A DNA stretch of 64,000 bases from Ichthyophis bannanicus (Eukaryota; Chordata; Amphibia; Gymnophiona; Ichthyophiidae). Position 1 is the stretch's first letter, and every line of letters begins with the position of its first letter. The stretch spans positions 205,281,156 to 205,345,155 of the forward strand of contig CM066037.1 of the NCBI GenBank assembly GCA_033557465.1, given 5' to 3'. The position numbers were made by a program, and so were the translations under genes. Positions 42,500 through 53,576 of this stretch are shown here, piece after piece. The notes under the pieces were generated by a model. The model made no database searches. It was not told the origin of the DNA and was given only the letters and a program-made list of their open reading frames with translations.

Positions 42500-43380
42500 A
42501 TCCAGGTTTTTGCATTGAGTGTAACATGTACAATTTTCTTCCAGTTGGTGAGGGCTCTTATTTGTGCACTAGGTGCAAAGAGCTCTTTGCCTTCAGGGAA
42601 CGAGTCTGATATCTGGAGGATAGAATGGCAGACATGGAGGACATAAGGAAGACAGAGAGGTATATAGACGAGACTTACAGGGACATAGAACTGAAGTCCC
42701 ACCTTCAGTCTGGCAGCCTCTCAGCTTCCATGGAGGAGAGAGGTCATGTGAAAGGAGAGCATCACCTTGATGTGACAGGAAGGGATCCAGTAGCTAGCAC
42801 CTGTCTGCCAAGAGATGTAAAACCCTATTGCACCAAGGAGGTTTCTCCAGGGCTATGTGCCCATGAGGGAAGGGATAGAATGGCCGTTATAATTGGCGAT
42901 TCGATCATTAAGCATGTAGATAGCTGGGTGGCTGGTGGATGTGAGGATTGCCTGGTAACATGCCTGCCTGGTGCAGATAGCGGACCTCACGTGCCACCTA
43001 GACAAGGTTTCAGATAGTGCTGGGAAGGAGTCTTCCGTCTTGGTACATGTTGATACTAATGACATAGGAGAGTGTGGTAGGGAGGTTCTGGAGGCCAAAT
43101 TTAGGCTTTTAGGTAGAAAGTTGAAATCCAGAACTTCCAGGGCAGCATTCTCCGAAATGCATCCCTTTCCACACACAGGACCCAAAAGGCAGGTAGAGCT
43201 CCAGAGTCTCAATATGTAAATGAGACGATGGTGCAAAGAAGAGGGTTTTGGCTTTGTTAGGAACTGGGCAACATTCTGGGGAAGGGGAGGGGCTCCACCT
43301 TAACCGGGATGGTACCAGGCCGCTCGCATTAACCTTTAAAAAGGAGAGAGAGCAGCTTTTAAACTAGATAATAGGGGAAA
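42500..43380 (+). pseudogene. CR1-E ORF1 (SGNH esterase), decayed
   Basis: The N-terminal part has CTRCKELFAF, like CR1-D. From 42625 a frame reads MADMEDIRKTERYIDETYRD and reaches VIIGDSIIKHVDSWVAGG, the block I with the catalytic Ser. After a frameshift, block III reads VHVDTNDIGECG, with Asp in place of the first Gly of GTND. Block V is degraded. The enzyme family cleaves esters; here the gene is broken by at least three shifts. Confidence 0.78.
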
Positions 43381-43589
43381 GCCGACAGTCGCCCAAGAGT
43401 GCATGGTTTGGAAGGATGCATCTTTGAAGAATGCTAGCAAAAGTAGAAAGTTAGGGCAGTCTAACAAATACATTTCATTAAAGATAAAAGTAATCCAGGT
43501 GCCCTTAAGTACAGAGCTTAAAAATTCCAAATTACCTGTTTCAACCGATAACCAGATTAATATGAATAAAATACAACCTTTAAAATGCT

Positions 43590-46570
43590 TGTATGCAAGT
43601 GTTAGAAGTCTAAAAAATAAGATGGGAGAGCTAGAATATATAGCATTAAATGAAAGGTTTGATATGATTGGCATCTCAGCAACCTGTTGGAAGGAGGACA
43701 ACCAATGTGACACTGTGATACCTGTGTACAAACTATATGACAATGATAGGGTAGATCAAATTGATGGAGGGGTTGCACTCTGTTAGGGAGAGCATTCAGC
43801 CACACAAGATTAAAGTTTTGCAGGAAACAAAATACACTGTAGAATCTCTATGGATAGAAATTCCATGTAAAAAGGAAAAGTCGATGGCAGTGAGGGTATA
43901 CTATCTGCTTCCTGGCCAGAATAAGCAGATGGATGATGAAATGCTAAGAGAAATCTGGGAAGCTAAGAAAAGTTACAACACAGTAATAATGAGTGATTTC
44001 AATTGTCCAAGTATCAACTGGGTCAATGTCACTACAGGACATGTTAGGGAGATGAAGTTTCTTGATGTAATAAAGGACTGCTTCTTGGAACAGCTAGTTC
44101 ATGGACCGACAAGAGGGGAAGCTATTCTGATCTAGTCTTTAGTGGAACTACAAGAGATAAGGGCGTTGGTGCCACTTGGCAATAGTGATCATAGCATGAT
44201 CAAGTCTGATTTAATAAATGGAAGGAGGACAGCATGGAAATCCACAGTACTACCTTTTATCTCTCAAAAGGAGACTATGATAAAATGAGGAAAATACTTA
44301 AGAAAAAACTAAGAGGAGCAGCTGCAGTGGTTAAAGATTTACATCAAGCATGGGAGTTGTTTAAAAATACTATCTTGGAAGCCGAGACCAGATGTATTAG
44401 ACACTTTAAGAAAAGTAGAAGGAAGGCCAAAAAACTGCCAATATGGTTTAAAAGCGAGGTCAGGGAGGCTGTTGTAGCCAAAAAAACATCTTTCTGGAAA
44501 TGGAAAAAAGAGCCTAATGACAAAAAAAGGAAACAGCATAAGCACTGGCTATAGATATAAGGCATTGATAAGGCAGGCGAAGCGAGAATTTGAAAAGAAG
44601 ATTGCTGTGGAAGCAAAAATGCATAATAAAATCTTTTTCAAGTACATTCATAGCAGACAATACTGTGAGACTGTCAGCTGAACCATTTGATGATAGAGGG
44701 GTAAAAGGGATGCTAAGGGTGGCTATAACGGAGAGCTTGAATGAATCCTTTGCTTCAGTCTTTACTGAAGATGTTGTAGGGAAGTTACACATGCCTCAAA
44801 TGGTATTTAAAGGTGATATATCAGAAGAATTGAAAGAAGTATTGATAAACCAGGAAGATATATTACAAATATTTGATAAACTGAAGAGTAGTAAATCACC
44901 TGGACTGAATGATATACATCTGAGGGTGTTGAAAGAACGGAAAGATAAGATTGCAGACCTACTTTAAGTAATCTGTGTCATATCATTAAACTCATCAGTA
45001 ATACCTGAAGATTGGAGAATGGCCAATGTAGCACCAATTTTTAAAAAGTGTTCCGGGGCTAATCTGGAAAACTACAGACTGGTGAGCCTGCCGTCAGTAC
45101 TGGGCATTATAAAGAATAAAATTACTGAAAATGTAGATAGTCATGGTTTAATGGGAGAAAGCCAACATGGATTTAGCCAAGGAAAGTCTTGTCTTACTCA
45201 TCTGTTATATTTTTTTGAAGGTGTGAATAAAGAGGTAGATGGAGGTGAACTGGTTGATATAGTGTACCTAGATTTTGACAAGGTCCCTTGAGAGTCTCGG
45301 CAAAATGAAAAAGTCATGGGTTAGGAGGCAATGTGGTATTGTGGATCAGGATCTGTTTAAAAAAAATAGAAAGCAGAGAGTAGGGCTAAATGGCCAATTT
45401 TTTCAATGGAGAAAGGTGAATAGTGAAGTACCCCAGGGATCTATGCTGGGCCCGTTGCTTTTTAACATATATTCATAAATGACCTGGAAATGGGAATAAC
45501 GAGTGAGGTGATAAGATTTGCAGATGACACAAAATTATTCAAAGTTGTTAAGACGCAAGAAGATTGTGAAAAATTGCAATACGATCTTGATAAATTGGAA
45601 GACTGGACGTTCATATGTCAGATGAAATTTAATGTGGATAAGTGCAAAGTTATGCACCTAGGAAAGAACAACCCAAACTAAGATTACATGATGCAAGGTT
45701 CCACATTAGGAAGCAGCACCCAGGAAAAAGATTTAGGTGTCATCGTGAATAATATGTTGAAACTCTCTGCCAGTGTGCAGCAGCGGCCAATAAAGCAGAT
45801 AGAAAGCTAGGTATCATAAGGAAAGGAATGGAGAATAAAACAAAGGATATTATAATGCCTCTGTATCATTCCATGGTGCAACCGCACCTTGAATATTGTG
45901 TGCAATTCTGGTTGACGTATCTTAAAATGGATTTGGAGTGGAGGAGTGCCCTAGTGGTTGGGGCAAGGTACCTCAGGCTGGAAGGTCGGGGGTTCAAATT
46001 CCACTAGAGGACAGCAACGTTGGGCCGTAAGGACTGGGGTTTCTAGTCCCACAGGTGCTCCTTGTGGTCTTGGGCAAGCTACTTAACCCTCCATTGCCCA
46101 TGTTCCCTGTAAAATAGTTACCTCCAAGTTATAATGCCCTGTTCAATGTAATTTCAGTTTGTTCAATGTAAAACCGCCTTGATATCATGAAAGGCGGTAT
46201 ATTAGAAATGTTAATAAAATAAATAATAAATAAATAGCAGAATTAGAAAAGGTAAAGAGAAGAGCCAACAAAATTGTAAAGGGGATGGAAGGATACTCCT
46301 ATGAGGAAAGGCTTAAAAGGTTTGAGCTTTTCAACTTGGAAAAGAGACATATGAGGGGATGACATGATATTGTTCTATAAATTAATTAATGGAATAGAAC
46401 GGGTAAACATAGATCGATTGTGTATGCCATCAAAAAGTAAAAAGAATAGGCGACAGGTAATGAAGCTACAACGTAACACATTTAGAATTTATAAGAGAAA
46501 ATATTTTTTTATTCAATGCTTAATCAAACTCTGGAATTCGTTATCAGAGGATGTAGTAAAAGCTGTTTAG
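43590..46570 (+). pseudogene. CR1-E ORF2, decayed
   Basis: The endonuclease is at 43590-44230 (CLYASVRSLKNKMGEL, ISATCWKED, MSDFNCPSINW, LGNSDHSMI). The linker is at 44234-44640. RT is at 44640-46250 (SKSPGLNDIHLRVLKE, QHGFSQGKSCLTHLLYF, VPQGSMLGPLLFN, VIRFADDTKLF). The C-terminal part is at 46240-46570. The catalytic SDH of the endonuclease and FADD of the RT survive, but at least six shifts or stops and a SINE interrupt the gene. Confidence 0.82.
45931..46235 (+). mobile_element. tRNA-derived SINE in CR1-E
   Basis: A box GCCCTAGTGGTTGGGGC, B box GGGTTCAAATTCCAC, body CTTGGGCAAGCTACTTAACC, tail AAAGGCGGTATATTAGAAA and TAAA-like repeats. It interrupts the RT just before the AELEKVK block. 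The tail differs from the copy at 32339 (GGCGGTATATTAG against GCGCAGTATATAAG), so two subfamilies are present. Confidence 0.87.
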
Positions 46571-46797
46571 TGTAGTTGGGTTTAAAATGGTTTGGACAAG
46601 CTCCTGGAGGAAAGGTTCGTAAACTATTATTAAAAAGGACCCAGGAAATCCACTGCTTGCCCCAAGACGAGCTTTCTGGATCTGTGGACCTTTCTGGGAA
46701 CCTGCCAGATACTTGTGAGCTGGATTGGCCATTGTTAGAAACAAGATACTGGGCTTGGTGTGACAAAGTATGCCATTTCTTATGTTCTTATTTTCCC

Positions 46798-46985
46798 TCA
46801 GGTAGTGTGACATCTTCAGGTAAGTGAAAAAGCTTTTGGTGTCCAGAGGTTACTCTTCTCTCAAATTCTTAAAGGTCTGTACTTCATGACAGTCTATGAG
46901 CTTTGCAAAAGTGTTGAGCCCCAGAACCTCCCATTTCCTAAACATTTTCTTCCTCCGAAGGGTGAATTCCTGAGCCATCCAGTCT
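46798..46985. other. Junction between CR1-E and CR1-D
   Basis: About 190 bp with no recognised repeat. It could be the 5' end of CR1-D or host sequence. Confidence 0.35.
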
Positions 46986-47019
46986 TCCAGTCTTTCCAGT
47001 CTATTGCATTGATTGTCAC

Positions 47020-47879
47020 ATGTATGATTTTCTCCCAGTAGGTGAGAGGTCCTACGTGTGCACTAGGTGCAAGGAGCTCTTTGCTCTCAGGGAACGAGTC
47101 CATTCTCTAGAGGCTAGAGTAGCAGACTTGGAAAACATAAGAAAGACAGAGAGTTATATAGACGAGACCTACAGGGATATAGTCCTGAAGTCCCATGTCC
47201 AGTCTGGCAGCATCCCTGCTGCCATGGAGGAGAGAGGTCACGTAACAGGAGAGCATCACCCTGGTGTGGCAGGAAGTGATCCTGTAACTAGGACCTGTCC
47301 TCCAGGTGATTAAAACCCTCTCGCACCGAGGAGGTTTCTCCAGGGCCATGTGCCCATGAGGGAAGGGTTAGGACAGCCGTTATAGTTGGTGATTCGATCA
47401 TTAGGCATGTAGATAGCTGGGTGGCTGGTGGACGTGAGGCTCGCCTGTTAACATGCCTGCCTGGTGCGAAGGTAGCGGACCTCACACGCCACCTAGATAA
47501 GGTCTTAGATAGTGCTGGGGAGGAGTCTGCTGTCTTGGTACATGTCGGTACCAATGACATAAGAAAATGTGGTAGGGAGGCTCTGGAGGCTAAATTTAGT
47601 TTTTTAGGTAGGAGGTTGAAATCCATAACTTCCAGGGTAGCTTTCTCTGAAATGCTTCCCGTTCCACGCGCAGGACCCAAAAGGCAGGCAGTGCTCCGGA
47701 GTCTCAATGCATGGATGAGACAATGGTGCAGAGATGAGGGTTTTGGATTTGTTAGGAACTGGGGAACATTCTGGGGAAAGGAGGGGCTCTTCCGAAGGGA
47801 TGGGCTTCACCTTAACTGGGATGGAACCAGGCTGCTGGCATTAGCCTTTAAAAAAGAGATAGAGCAGCTTTTAAACTAG
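47020..47879 (+). pseudogene. CR1-D ORF1: zinc/coiled-coil and SGNH esterase, lightly broken
   Basis: The first part (47020-47313) has YVCTRCKELFALRERV, a C-x-x-C followed by a coiled-coil-like LEARVADLENIRKTE. It ends at a stop (47311-47313). The esterase lies in another frame from about 47385 to 47879. Block I is VGDSIIRHVD, block III VLVHVGTNDIRKCG and block V RRDGLHLNWDG, so Ser, Asn, Asp and His of the SGNH set are all present. CR1 ORF1 proteins of this type are thought to help target-primed retrotransposition, possibly at membranes. One stop and one shift separate the two parts; otherwise the gene is well kept. Confidence 0.85.
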
Positions 47880-48078
47880 ATAATAGGGGAAAGCCGACAG
47901 TCGCCCAAGAGCGGATGGTTTGGAAAAATGTATCCTTGAAGGATACTACCAAAAGCAGAGAGGTTCCAAAAAAGAGTAAAGTAGCCCAAATGCCCTCGAG
48001 TATGGAGCAGACAGAGCTTAAACATCCCAAATTACCCATGTCTACCAATAGCCAAATTAATATGAATAAAATACAATC

Positions 48079-48240
48079 TCCAGGAACAAGCAGGAATGAG
48101 TCTTCACATATGGGTATCGTCGATGCCGACGGAGCCTGCGCGGGAACGCTCCCCAGCATCCCGTAAGAAAGCTTTTGGGAGCATCCCACAGCGCCTGTGC
48201 GCTGCCTTCCCGCCTTTCCTAACCGCCTCTCTCCAGTTCT
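48079..48240 (+). repeat. DIRS-4 left inverted terminal repeat
   Basis: It contains CTCCAGGAACAAGCAGGAAT, GAGTCTTCACATATGGGTAT, CTTTTGGGAGCATCCCACAG and CTCTCTCCAGTTC, and matches the inverse of 53577-53735 with roughly a dozen differences. Confidence 0.9.
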
Positions 48241-48463
48241 TCTTTTCCGCGAAGCCAGCAGGTCGTGTTCCTGTCACCGCAGAAGAAGTTCTTTATTTTT
48301 TTCTTTATTTTTCTGTGTCACGTCTGCCTTCGACGTCAGACCGGTACCGCCGGTCTTGTCTTTTCTTTTCTTCTTCTTCAAAAAAAACAAACAAAAAAAA
48401 CCCCTTTTATTCTTTCAGGTGTGCATTTTCAGTTTGGGCCTTAGGCCTAAATATTTTCTCCTC

Positions 48464-50323
48464 ATGGAGAAGCCCGCTTCCGGGTTCAAAAAGTGCACAA
48501 AATTTGGCGGTACTATTTCTGTCACTGACACGCATAATTGGTGTCTGAAATGTTTGGGTCCTGACCATTCCATCACGGATTGTGTGTCCTGCACCATGAT
48601 GTCTAAAAGGGGTCGGCAGAACCGAGCAGCCAAGCTCAGTACCCTGTTTCCCTCTGATGCAGCCTCGGTGGCATCGACGTCTTCCAGGGCTTCTTCTTCC
48701 TCCCATGGATCTCAGGTAACCAAACATAAATCTAGCCGGTCCTCAAAGGGCAAATCTCCCTCCAAGCATCGAGATGCCTCCGGGCTTGCCCTCGAGGATT
48801 CCGCTCCGGCAAAATTACCCCGGCGGGAAGTTCCGGCTTCCAAAGTATTATCTATGGGGTCACAGGTTGACATCAATGGCACGGCCTCGACCGATCACCT
48901 GTTGCCGTGTTCTGGGATACCGGTGGCCTCCACTGGTACCGACATCCAGACTCTGGTGGTGTCGATGGATCAGAAAATTCTGTCCATGCAGCGCACCCTT
49001 ACGGCGTTTATGCAGGCTTCGACGCCTTCGGTACCGCAACAGTCTCCATTGCCGGTACCGACTCCGGCATCGGCACCGTTCCCGGTGCCGGTACCGATTG
49101 CATCGACATCGGCTTCGGTGTCGGCTGCAATGGTACCCTGTCCTAAGATGCCCATCGGTACCGAACTGGTACCGCTTACTCCCGATATCGATCCCACTCG
49201 GTACGTGTATCGGGCTTTACAGGAGCATCCAGACAGGCGATACTTCGATTCCTTCGAAGACTCTGATGAGTCGGAGGCTTCTGTCGATGCACCGGTGCTT
49301 CTTCCTCAGGAGTCTGATTCTCCAAAACGAAGAATGTCTCCTCCAGAGGACTTGTCTTTTCAAGACTTCATTAGGGAAGTGGCTAGAGGCCTCTCCATCA
49401 CAGTGGCCTCTGAGTCAGAGCCTAGAGCCAAGCAATTAGATATTTTGCAATATCCTAAGGCTCCTAAGGAAGCAGCTACCTTACCTATTCATGAGATTCT
49501 CTATGATCTCATGTTGGGCATGTGGGAGACTCCTCTCACCACCTCTCCTCATTCTCGCAGGTTAGACACCATGTACCGTGTCCCTCCCTGTCCTGGTTTT
49601 CATAAGACTCAGCTTCCTCACCACTCTATTGTGGTTGAGTCTGCTATGAAGAAAATAAAGAGTTCAAAGAGACACTCATCTAACCCTCCAGGACGTGAAT
49701 GTAGGACCCTAGATGCTTTTGGCCGAAGGATTTTCCAGGCCAATGTGCTTGCTGCCAGAATCAACTCCTATAGTCTCTATATGGGGATGTTTCTAAAAGA
49801 AGTCACAGATCATCTGCAGACTTTAGCTCCTTTTATTTCAGAAGATAAAAGGCAGGAATTTCTCACTTGGCTCAAACATGCCCAAGATGTTTCCAAATTC
49901 TCCAACCGTGCAGCCTTTGACTCTTTTGAGTGTGTAAGCAGAGCCACGGCTATTGCCATAGGTGCACGCAGAATTGCTTGGTTACAAGCCTCTGATTTGG
50001 AACTCTTGGTCCAAGATGAGTTGGGAAACCTTCCTTGTAGAGGTGAAAACCTGTTTGGCAGGGATTGGCAAGCAAAGGCCACTCAGATGGATGCTGAGAA
50101 CTCTGCTTTGGATCGACTTTCAAAGTCTACCTCTGCCCCTGTTAAGAAAAGATTGTTCAAAAAGACATCTTTTTCTAAAAAGGGAAGATATTATCCTGCT
50201 CATGGGCAGACATCTTCTGCAGGTCGTTTTGCTGCAAAGCGTCAGCAACCACCTAAACAGGCCAAGTCAAAGGCTGCCAGGCCTACCACAGCCCAGCAGC
50301 CTCAACCTCCTCAGGGCCTTTGA
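48464..50323 (+). CDS. DIRS-4 gag-like protein (619 aa)
   Basis: The open frame starts at ATG 48464; the upstream in-frame extension to 48197 reads through the terminal region and is less likely to be coding. The N-terminus MEKPASGFKKCTKFGG is followed by DTHNWCLKCLGPDHSITDC. This is a cysteine/histidine cluster in which one expected Cys is Phe (C-T-K-F). Next come Ser-rich basic stretches (KHKSSRSSKGKSPSKHRD), a Pro/Val-rich low-complexity part and a conserved region near residues 360-540 (CPGFHKTQLPHHS, CRTLDAFGRRIF, NSYSLYMGMFLKEV). A basic tail follows. It probably binds RNA and forms a particle. It overlaps the downstream pol frame by about 360 bp. Confidence 0.82.
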   Translation: MEKPASGFKKCTKFGGTISVTDTHNWCLKCLGPDHSITDCVSCTMMSKRGRQNRAAKLSTLFPSDAASVASTSSRASSSSHGSQVTKHKSSRSSKGKSPSKHRDASGLALEDSAPAKLPRREVPASKVLSMGSQVDINGTASTDHLLPCSGIPVASTGTDIQTLVVSMDQKILSMQRTLTAFMQASTPSVPQQSPLPVPTPASAPFPVPVPIASTSASVSAAMVPCPKMPIGTELVPLTPDIDPTRYVYRALQEHPDRRYFDSFEDSDESEASVDAPVLLPQESDSPKRRMSPPEDLSFQDFIREVARGLSITVASESEPRAKQLDILQYPKAPKEAATLPIHEILYDLMLGMWETPLTTSPHSRRLDTMYRVPPCPGFHKTQLPHHSIVVESAMKKIKSSKRHSSNPPGRECRTLDAFGRRIFQANVLAARINSYSLYMGMFLKEVTDHLQTLAPFISEDKRQEFLTWLKHAQDVSKFSNRAAFDSFECVSRATAIAIGARRIAWLQASDLELLVQDELGNLPCRGENLFGRDWQAKATQMDAENSALDRLSKSTSAPVKKRLFKKTSFSKKGRYYPAHGQTSSAGRFAAKRQQPPKQAKSKAARPTTAQQPQPPQGL

Positions 50324-51432
50324 CTTGCAACTAGAGAACTTAGCCTTTCTAGCTCTGGGAAACCCAGAGCCCCTCACCATTCCAGGAAGGTTGACTTACT
50401 TTGCTCCCAGATGGGAGCAAATCACAGCAGAGCAATGGACCCTCTCCATCATAAAGGAAGGGTACAAGCTTCACTTCTTAAACCTTCCTCCTCACACCAT
50501 GGTGAAACAGTTCAGTGCTCCAACATCTCTCCTCAACCTTCTAGGTCAGGAGATTGCTACCCTTCTTGCCCAAGGGGCATTAAAAGAAGTACCTCTTCTT
50601 CAACAGGGCTCAGGGTTCTACTCCCCTTATTTTCTTATCCCAAAGAAAACAGGGGGCTACAGACCCATATTAGATCTCAGAGAATTGAACAAGTTTCTAT
50701 TCAAGGAGAAATTCAAAATGATTTCTCTAGGGGCTCTGCTTCCATACCTTCAGAGTCAGGATTGGCTTTGTTCTCTAGATCTCAAGGATGCGTACACCCA
50801 TGTCCTCATCCATCCAACACACAGAAGGTTCCTTTGGTTCCTTTTTCAAGGAAAGCACTACCAATACAGGGTGCTTCCTTTCGGTCTGGCCTCTGCACCA
50901 AGGGTGTTCAAGAAATGCATGGCAGTAGTAGCTGCATTTCTCCGCACTCTAGGAATATTCGTATTCCCATATCTGGACGACTGGCTCATTCGAGCCCCAT
51001 CCCAGTCAGAGGCCCAGACTTGTCTAACCTGTACAATGCGTATCCTTCAGTATTTGGGACTAGTAATAAACATCCCAAAATCCAATCTCACCCCTACTCA
51101 GTCTCTGGAGTTCATAGGGGCCTTGCTGGATACCACAACTGCAAGGGTCTATCTTCCTCAGGCCCGTTGCCTACGTCTGGTGCAGTTAGCCTCCCAGATT
51201 CAGTTAAAGTCCCAATTAACTGCTCGAGAGATGTTAAAACTATTAGGCCACATGGCATCCACCGTGCATGTGGTTCCATATGCTCGCCTTCACATGAGGG
51301 CAGCTCAATGGACTTTGTCCACCCAATGGACTCAGGCATCAGGTTGCCTGTCAGACAAAATAGCAAACTCCAGTCTTCTATTTTGGTCTCTCCAGTGGTG
51401 GAAGTCCTCTCAAACTGTTGCTGGGGTCCCCT
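49962..51432 (+). pseudogene. DIRS-4 reverse transcriptase
   Basis: RT motifs are complete: FLIPKKTGGYRPILDLREL, CSLDLKDAYTHVLIHP, YRVLPFGLASAPRVF, the catalytic IFVFPYLDDWLI and LVINIPKSNLTP, then LLGHMASTVHVVPYARLHMR. The true coding start may be downstream of 49962, since the first 120 codons overlap gag in another frame. After GVPF (about 51430) the frame no longer encodes RNase H. A run TTTT at 51432-51435 is the probable site of a one-base insertion, because RNase H continues in the +1 frame from there. RT copies element RNA, probably primed in a particle-linked complex. Confidence 0.85.
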
Positions 51433-52240
51433 TTTCAGCAACCGCTACCCCAAGCAACTCTCACAACAGATGCTTCTCCAAAGGGTTGGGGAGCTCATCT
51501 GCAAGATCTCTCCACCCAGGGCATCTGGTCTCCACAGGAGACTTCTCTGCATATCAATCTATTGGAACTCAGAGCAATATTCTTAGCTCTCAGAGTGTTC
51601 CATTCCCTGCTCAGCTACAGGACAGTCCTCATCCATACGGACAATCAAGTAGCCATGTTCTATGTAAACAAGCAGGGAGGGACTGTCTCTCTGTCGCTTT
51701 GCAACGAAGCTTTGCGACTGTGGGCCTTCGCCAGAGAGCATCACATCCATCTTCTGGCAGTATATCTTCCAGGTATTCAAAACTCTTGGGCGGACAGACT
51801 CAGTTGAGTTCTGCTCCCACACGAGTGGTCCCTCCACCTGGACCAGGTAGCCAGGATTTTTCGAATTTGGGGAACCCCAGACATAGACATCTTTGCAAGT
51901 CCGTGGAATGCCAAACTTCCCCGGTTCTGTTCCAGAATTCCGTGTCAGGGAGTTCAGGCCAAGGATGCCTTCCTCCTTCACTGGGGTCAAGACTTCCTTT
52001 ATGCCTTTCCACTAATTCCCCTAATTCCCAAAACACTATTCAAGCTTTAGAGAGATCGAGGGACCATGATCCTCATAGCACCACATTGGCCACGCCAAGT
52101 GTGGTACCCTCTACTTCTGCATCTCTCTCAAGCTCCTTCCCTGGACTTAGGCTCTGCACCAGACCTTCTGTCTCAGGAAGAGGGAACATTGTGGCACCCA
52201 AACCCCCAGTCGCTCCATCTCAGGGCTTGGTTGCTGAGGG
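51418..52240 (+). pseudogene. DIRS-4 RNase H and tail, displaced frame with two stops
   Basis: The frame at 51418-51807 carries TLTTDASPKGWGAHLQD, LLELRAIFLALR, HTDNQVAMFYVNKQGG and AVYLPGIQNSWADRLS, the standard RNase H blocks. A TGA ends it at 51805-51807, but the same frame continues with LLPHEWSLHLDQVARIF and DIDIFASPWNAKLPRF. It then meets a TAG near 52048 and continues with LIAPHWPRQVWYPL. Thus the domain is complete in sequence but interrupted by two stops and set off from RT by the shift at 51432-51435. Confidence 0.82.
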
Positions 52241-53282
52241 CCTAGACCTTCAATATTTTCATCTCTCTCAACAAGTCAGAGATGTTATTCATGCCTCTAG
52301 GAAACCTTCTACTAGATGTTCCTATGCTTTCAAATGGAAAAGATTCACCATTTGGTGTTCAGAGAAGGGTCTAAACCCTCTTGCAATACCTCTGAATTCT
52401 CTACTAGAGTATCTCCTGCATCTATCCCATGCAGGCCTGAAAACGAATTCAGTAAGAGTCCATTTGAGTGCTATTGCAGCGTCCCTCAAGCCTCTCATTG
52501 GACAACCTGTCTCCTCTCACCCTCTTATAGCAAGATTCATGAGAGGCCTTCTTTTAACTAAACCTCCCATTAGACCACCTCCAGTGGCATGGGACTTAAA
52601 CCTGGTTCTTGGCCAGCTTATGAAGCCACCCTTTGAACCTTTAGCCACCACCTCCTTGAAATTTCTTTCTTGGAAAGTTGTTTTTCTCATTGCAGTCACC
52701 TCAGCACGCCGCATCAGTGAGTTGCAAGCTTTGGTGGCTAATCCACCTTATACAAGGTTCCATCATGATAAGGTAGTCCTCAGGACCAATCCACACTTTA
52801 TGCCTAAAGTGGTCTCACCTTTTCATCTGAACCAGGAGGTATATTTACCTGTCTTTTTTCCAGGACCTCATGCATCAAATGCAGAGAGGAAGCTTCATAC
52901 CTTGGATTGTAAGAGAGCTCTCGCTTTCTACTTACAAAGAACACAGCAACATAGAAAGTCTTCTCAACTCTTTGTTGCTTTTGATCTTTCTCATTTAGGA
53001 CTTCCAGTCTCTAAGAGAACACTGTCCAGCTGGGTTGCTCAGTGTATTTCTTTCGCCTACCAGAGTAAGAACATTTCTCTGGAGGGCCATGTCACAGCTC
53101 ACAATGTGAGAGCCATGGCAGCCTCAATGGCTCATCTAATCTTGGTGTACATCGACCAGATCTGTCGAGCGGCCACCTGGGCCTCGGTTCACACCTTCAC
53201 AGCCCATTACTGTTTGGACAAGGACTCCCGCCGGGATGCCTCGTTTGGTCAGGCTGTCCTCAAACACCTGTTCCATTCCTAA
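52190..53282 (+). CDS. DIRS-4 tyrosine recombinase
   Basis: An open frame carries DVIHASRKPSTRCSYAF and KWKRFTIWCSEKGLNPLA (SAM-like DNA-binding part). The catalytic part follows: AVTSARRISELQALVANPP with the first active Arg, VTAHNVRAMAASMAH with the H-x-x-R pair, and ASVHTFTAHYCLDKD with the probable nucleophilic Tyr. It ends at a stop at 53280-53282. The enzyme would integrate the circular DNA copy without target duplication. It lies in the same frame as RT by accident of the shift at 51432-51435; in the ancestral arrangement it overlapped the RNase H tail in a different frame. The natural start codon is uncertain. Confidence 0.85.
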
Positions 53283-53397
53283 TCAACTCCTACCCACCTA
53301 CCCTGGTTGGATGCCAGAGATCCATGGGGAGGAAGTGGAGCCCTCTGCAAGGGCACACAACCATGGGGTCTCTTCCTGGCATCTGCAGCTAGGGAGT

Positions 53398-53500
53398 CCC
53401 CATATGTGAAAACTCATTCCTGCTTGTTCCTGGAGATAGTACAGTTACTTACCTGTAACAGGTGATCTCTGTGAACATCAGGAATAAGTCTTCACAACCC
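53398..53500 (+). repeat. DIRS-4 internal complementary region
   Basis: It joins the inverse of the element's left terminus (CATATGTGAAAACTCATTCC, TGCTTGTTCCTGGAGAT) directly to the inverse of its right terminus (ACAGTTACTTACCTGTAACA, GGTGATCTCTG). The join therefore has the sequence of a closed circle's junction. This is diagnostic of DIRS elements. Confidence 0.9.
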
Positions 53501-53576
53501 ACCCACCTCCCCTAGGAGTTGTATCTCTCTATCTATCTTTCCTTTCCTCTCTCTCTCTTTGTCTCAGCTTTAAAAC

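Larger units (their letters stand above)
42481..46797 (+). mobile_element. CR1-E: full-span sense CR1, decayed
   Basis: ORF1, endonuclease, RT and the 3' end (CCATTTCTTATGTTCTTA at 46772-46789) are all present in order. It carries a SINE at 45931-46235. It is of the same lineage as CR1-C and CR1-D but has more breaks, so it is older. CR1-D follows in the same orientation less than 200 bp downstream. Confidence 0.88.
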
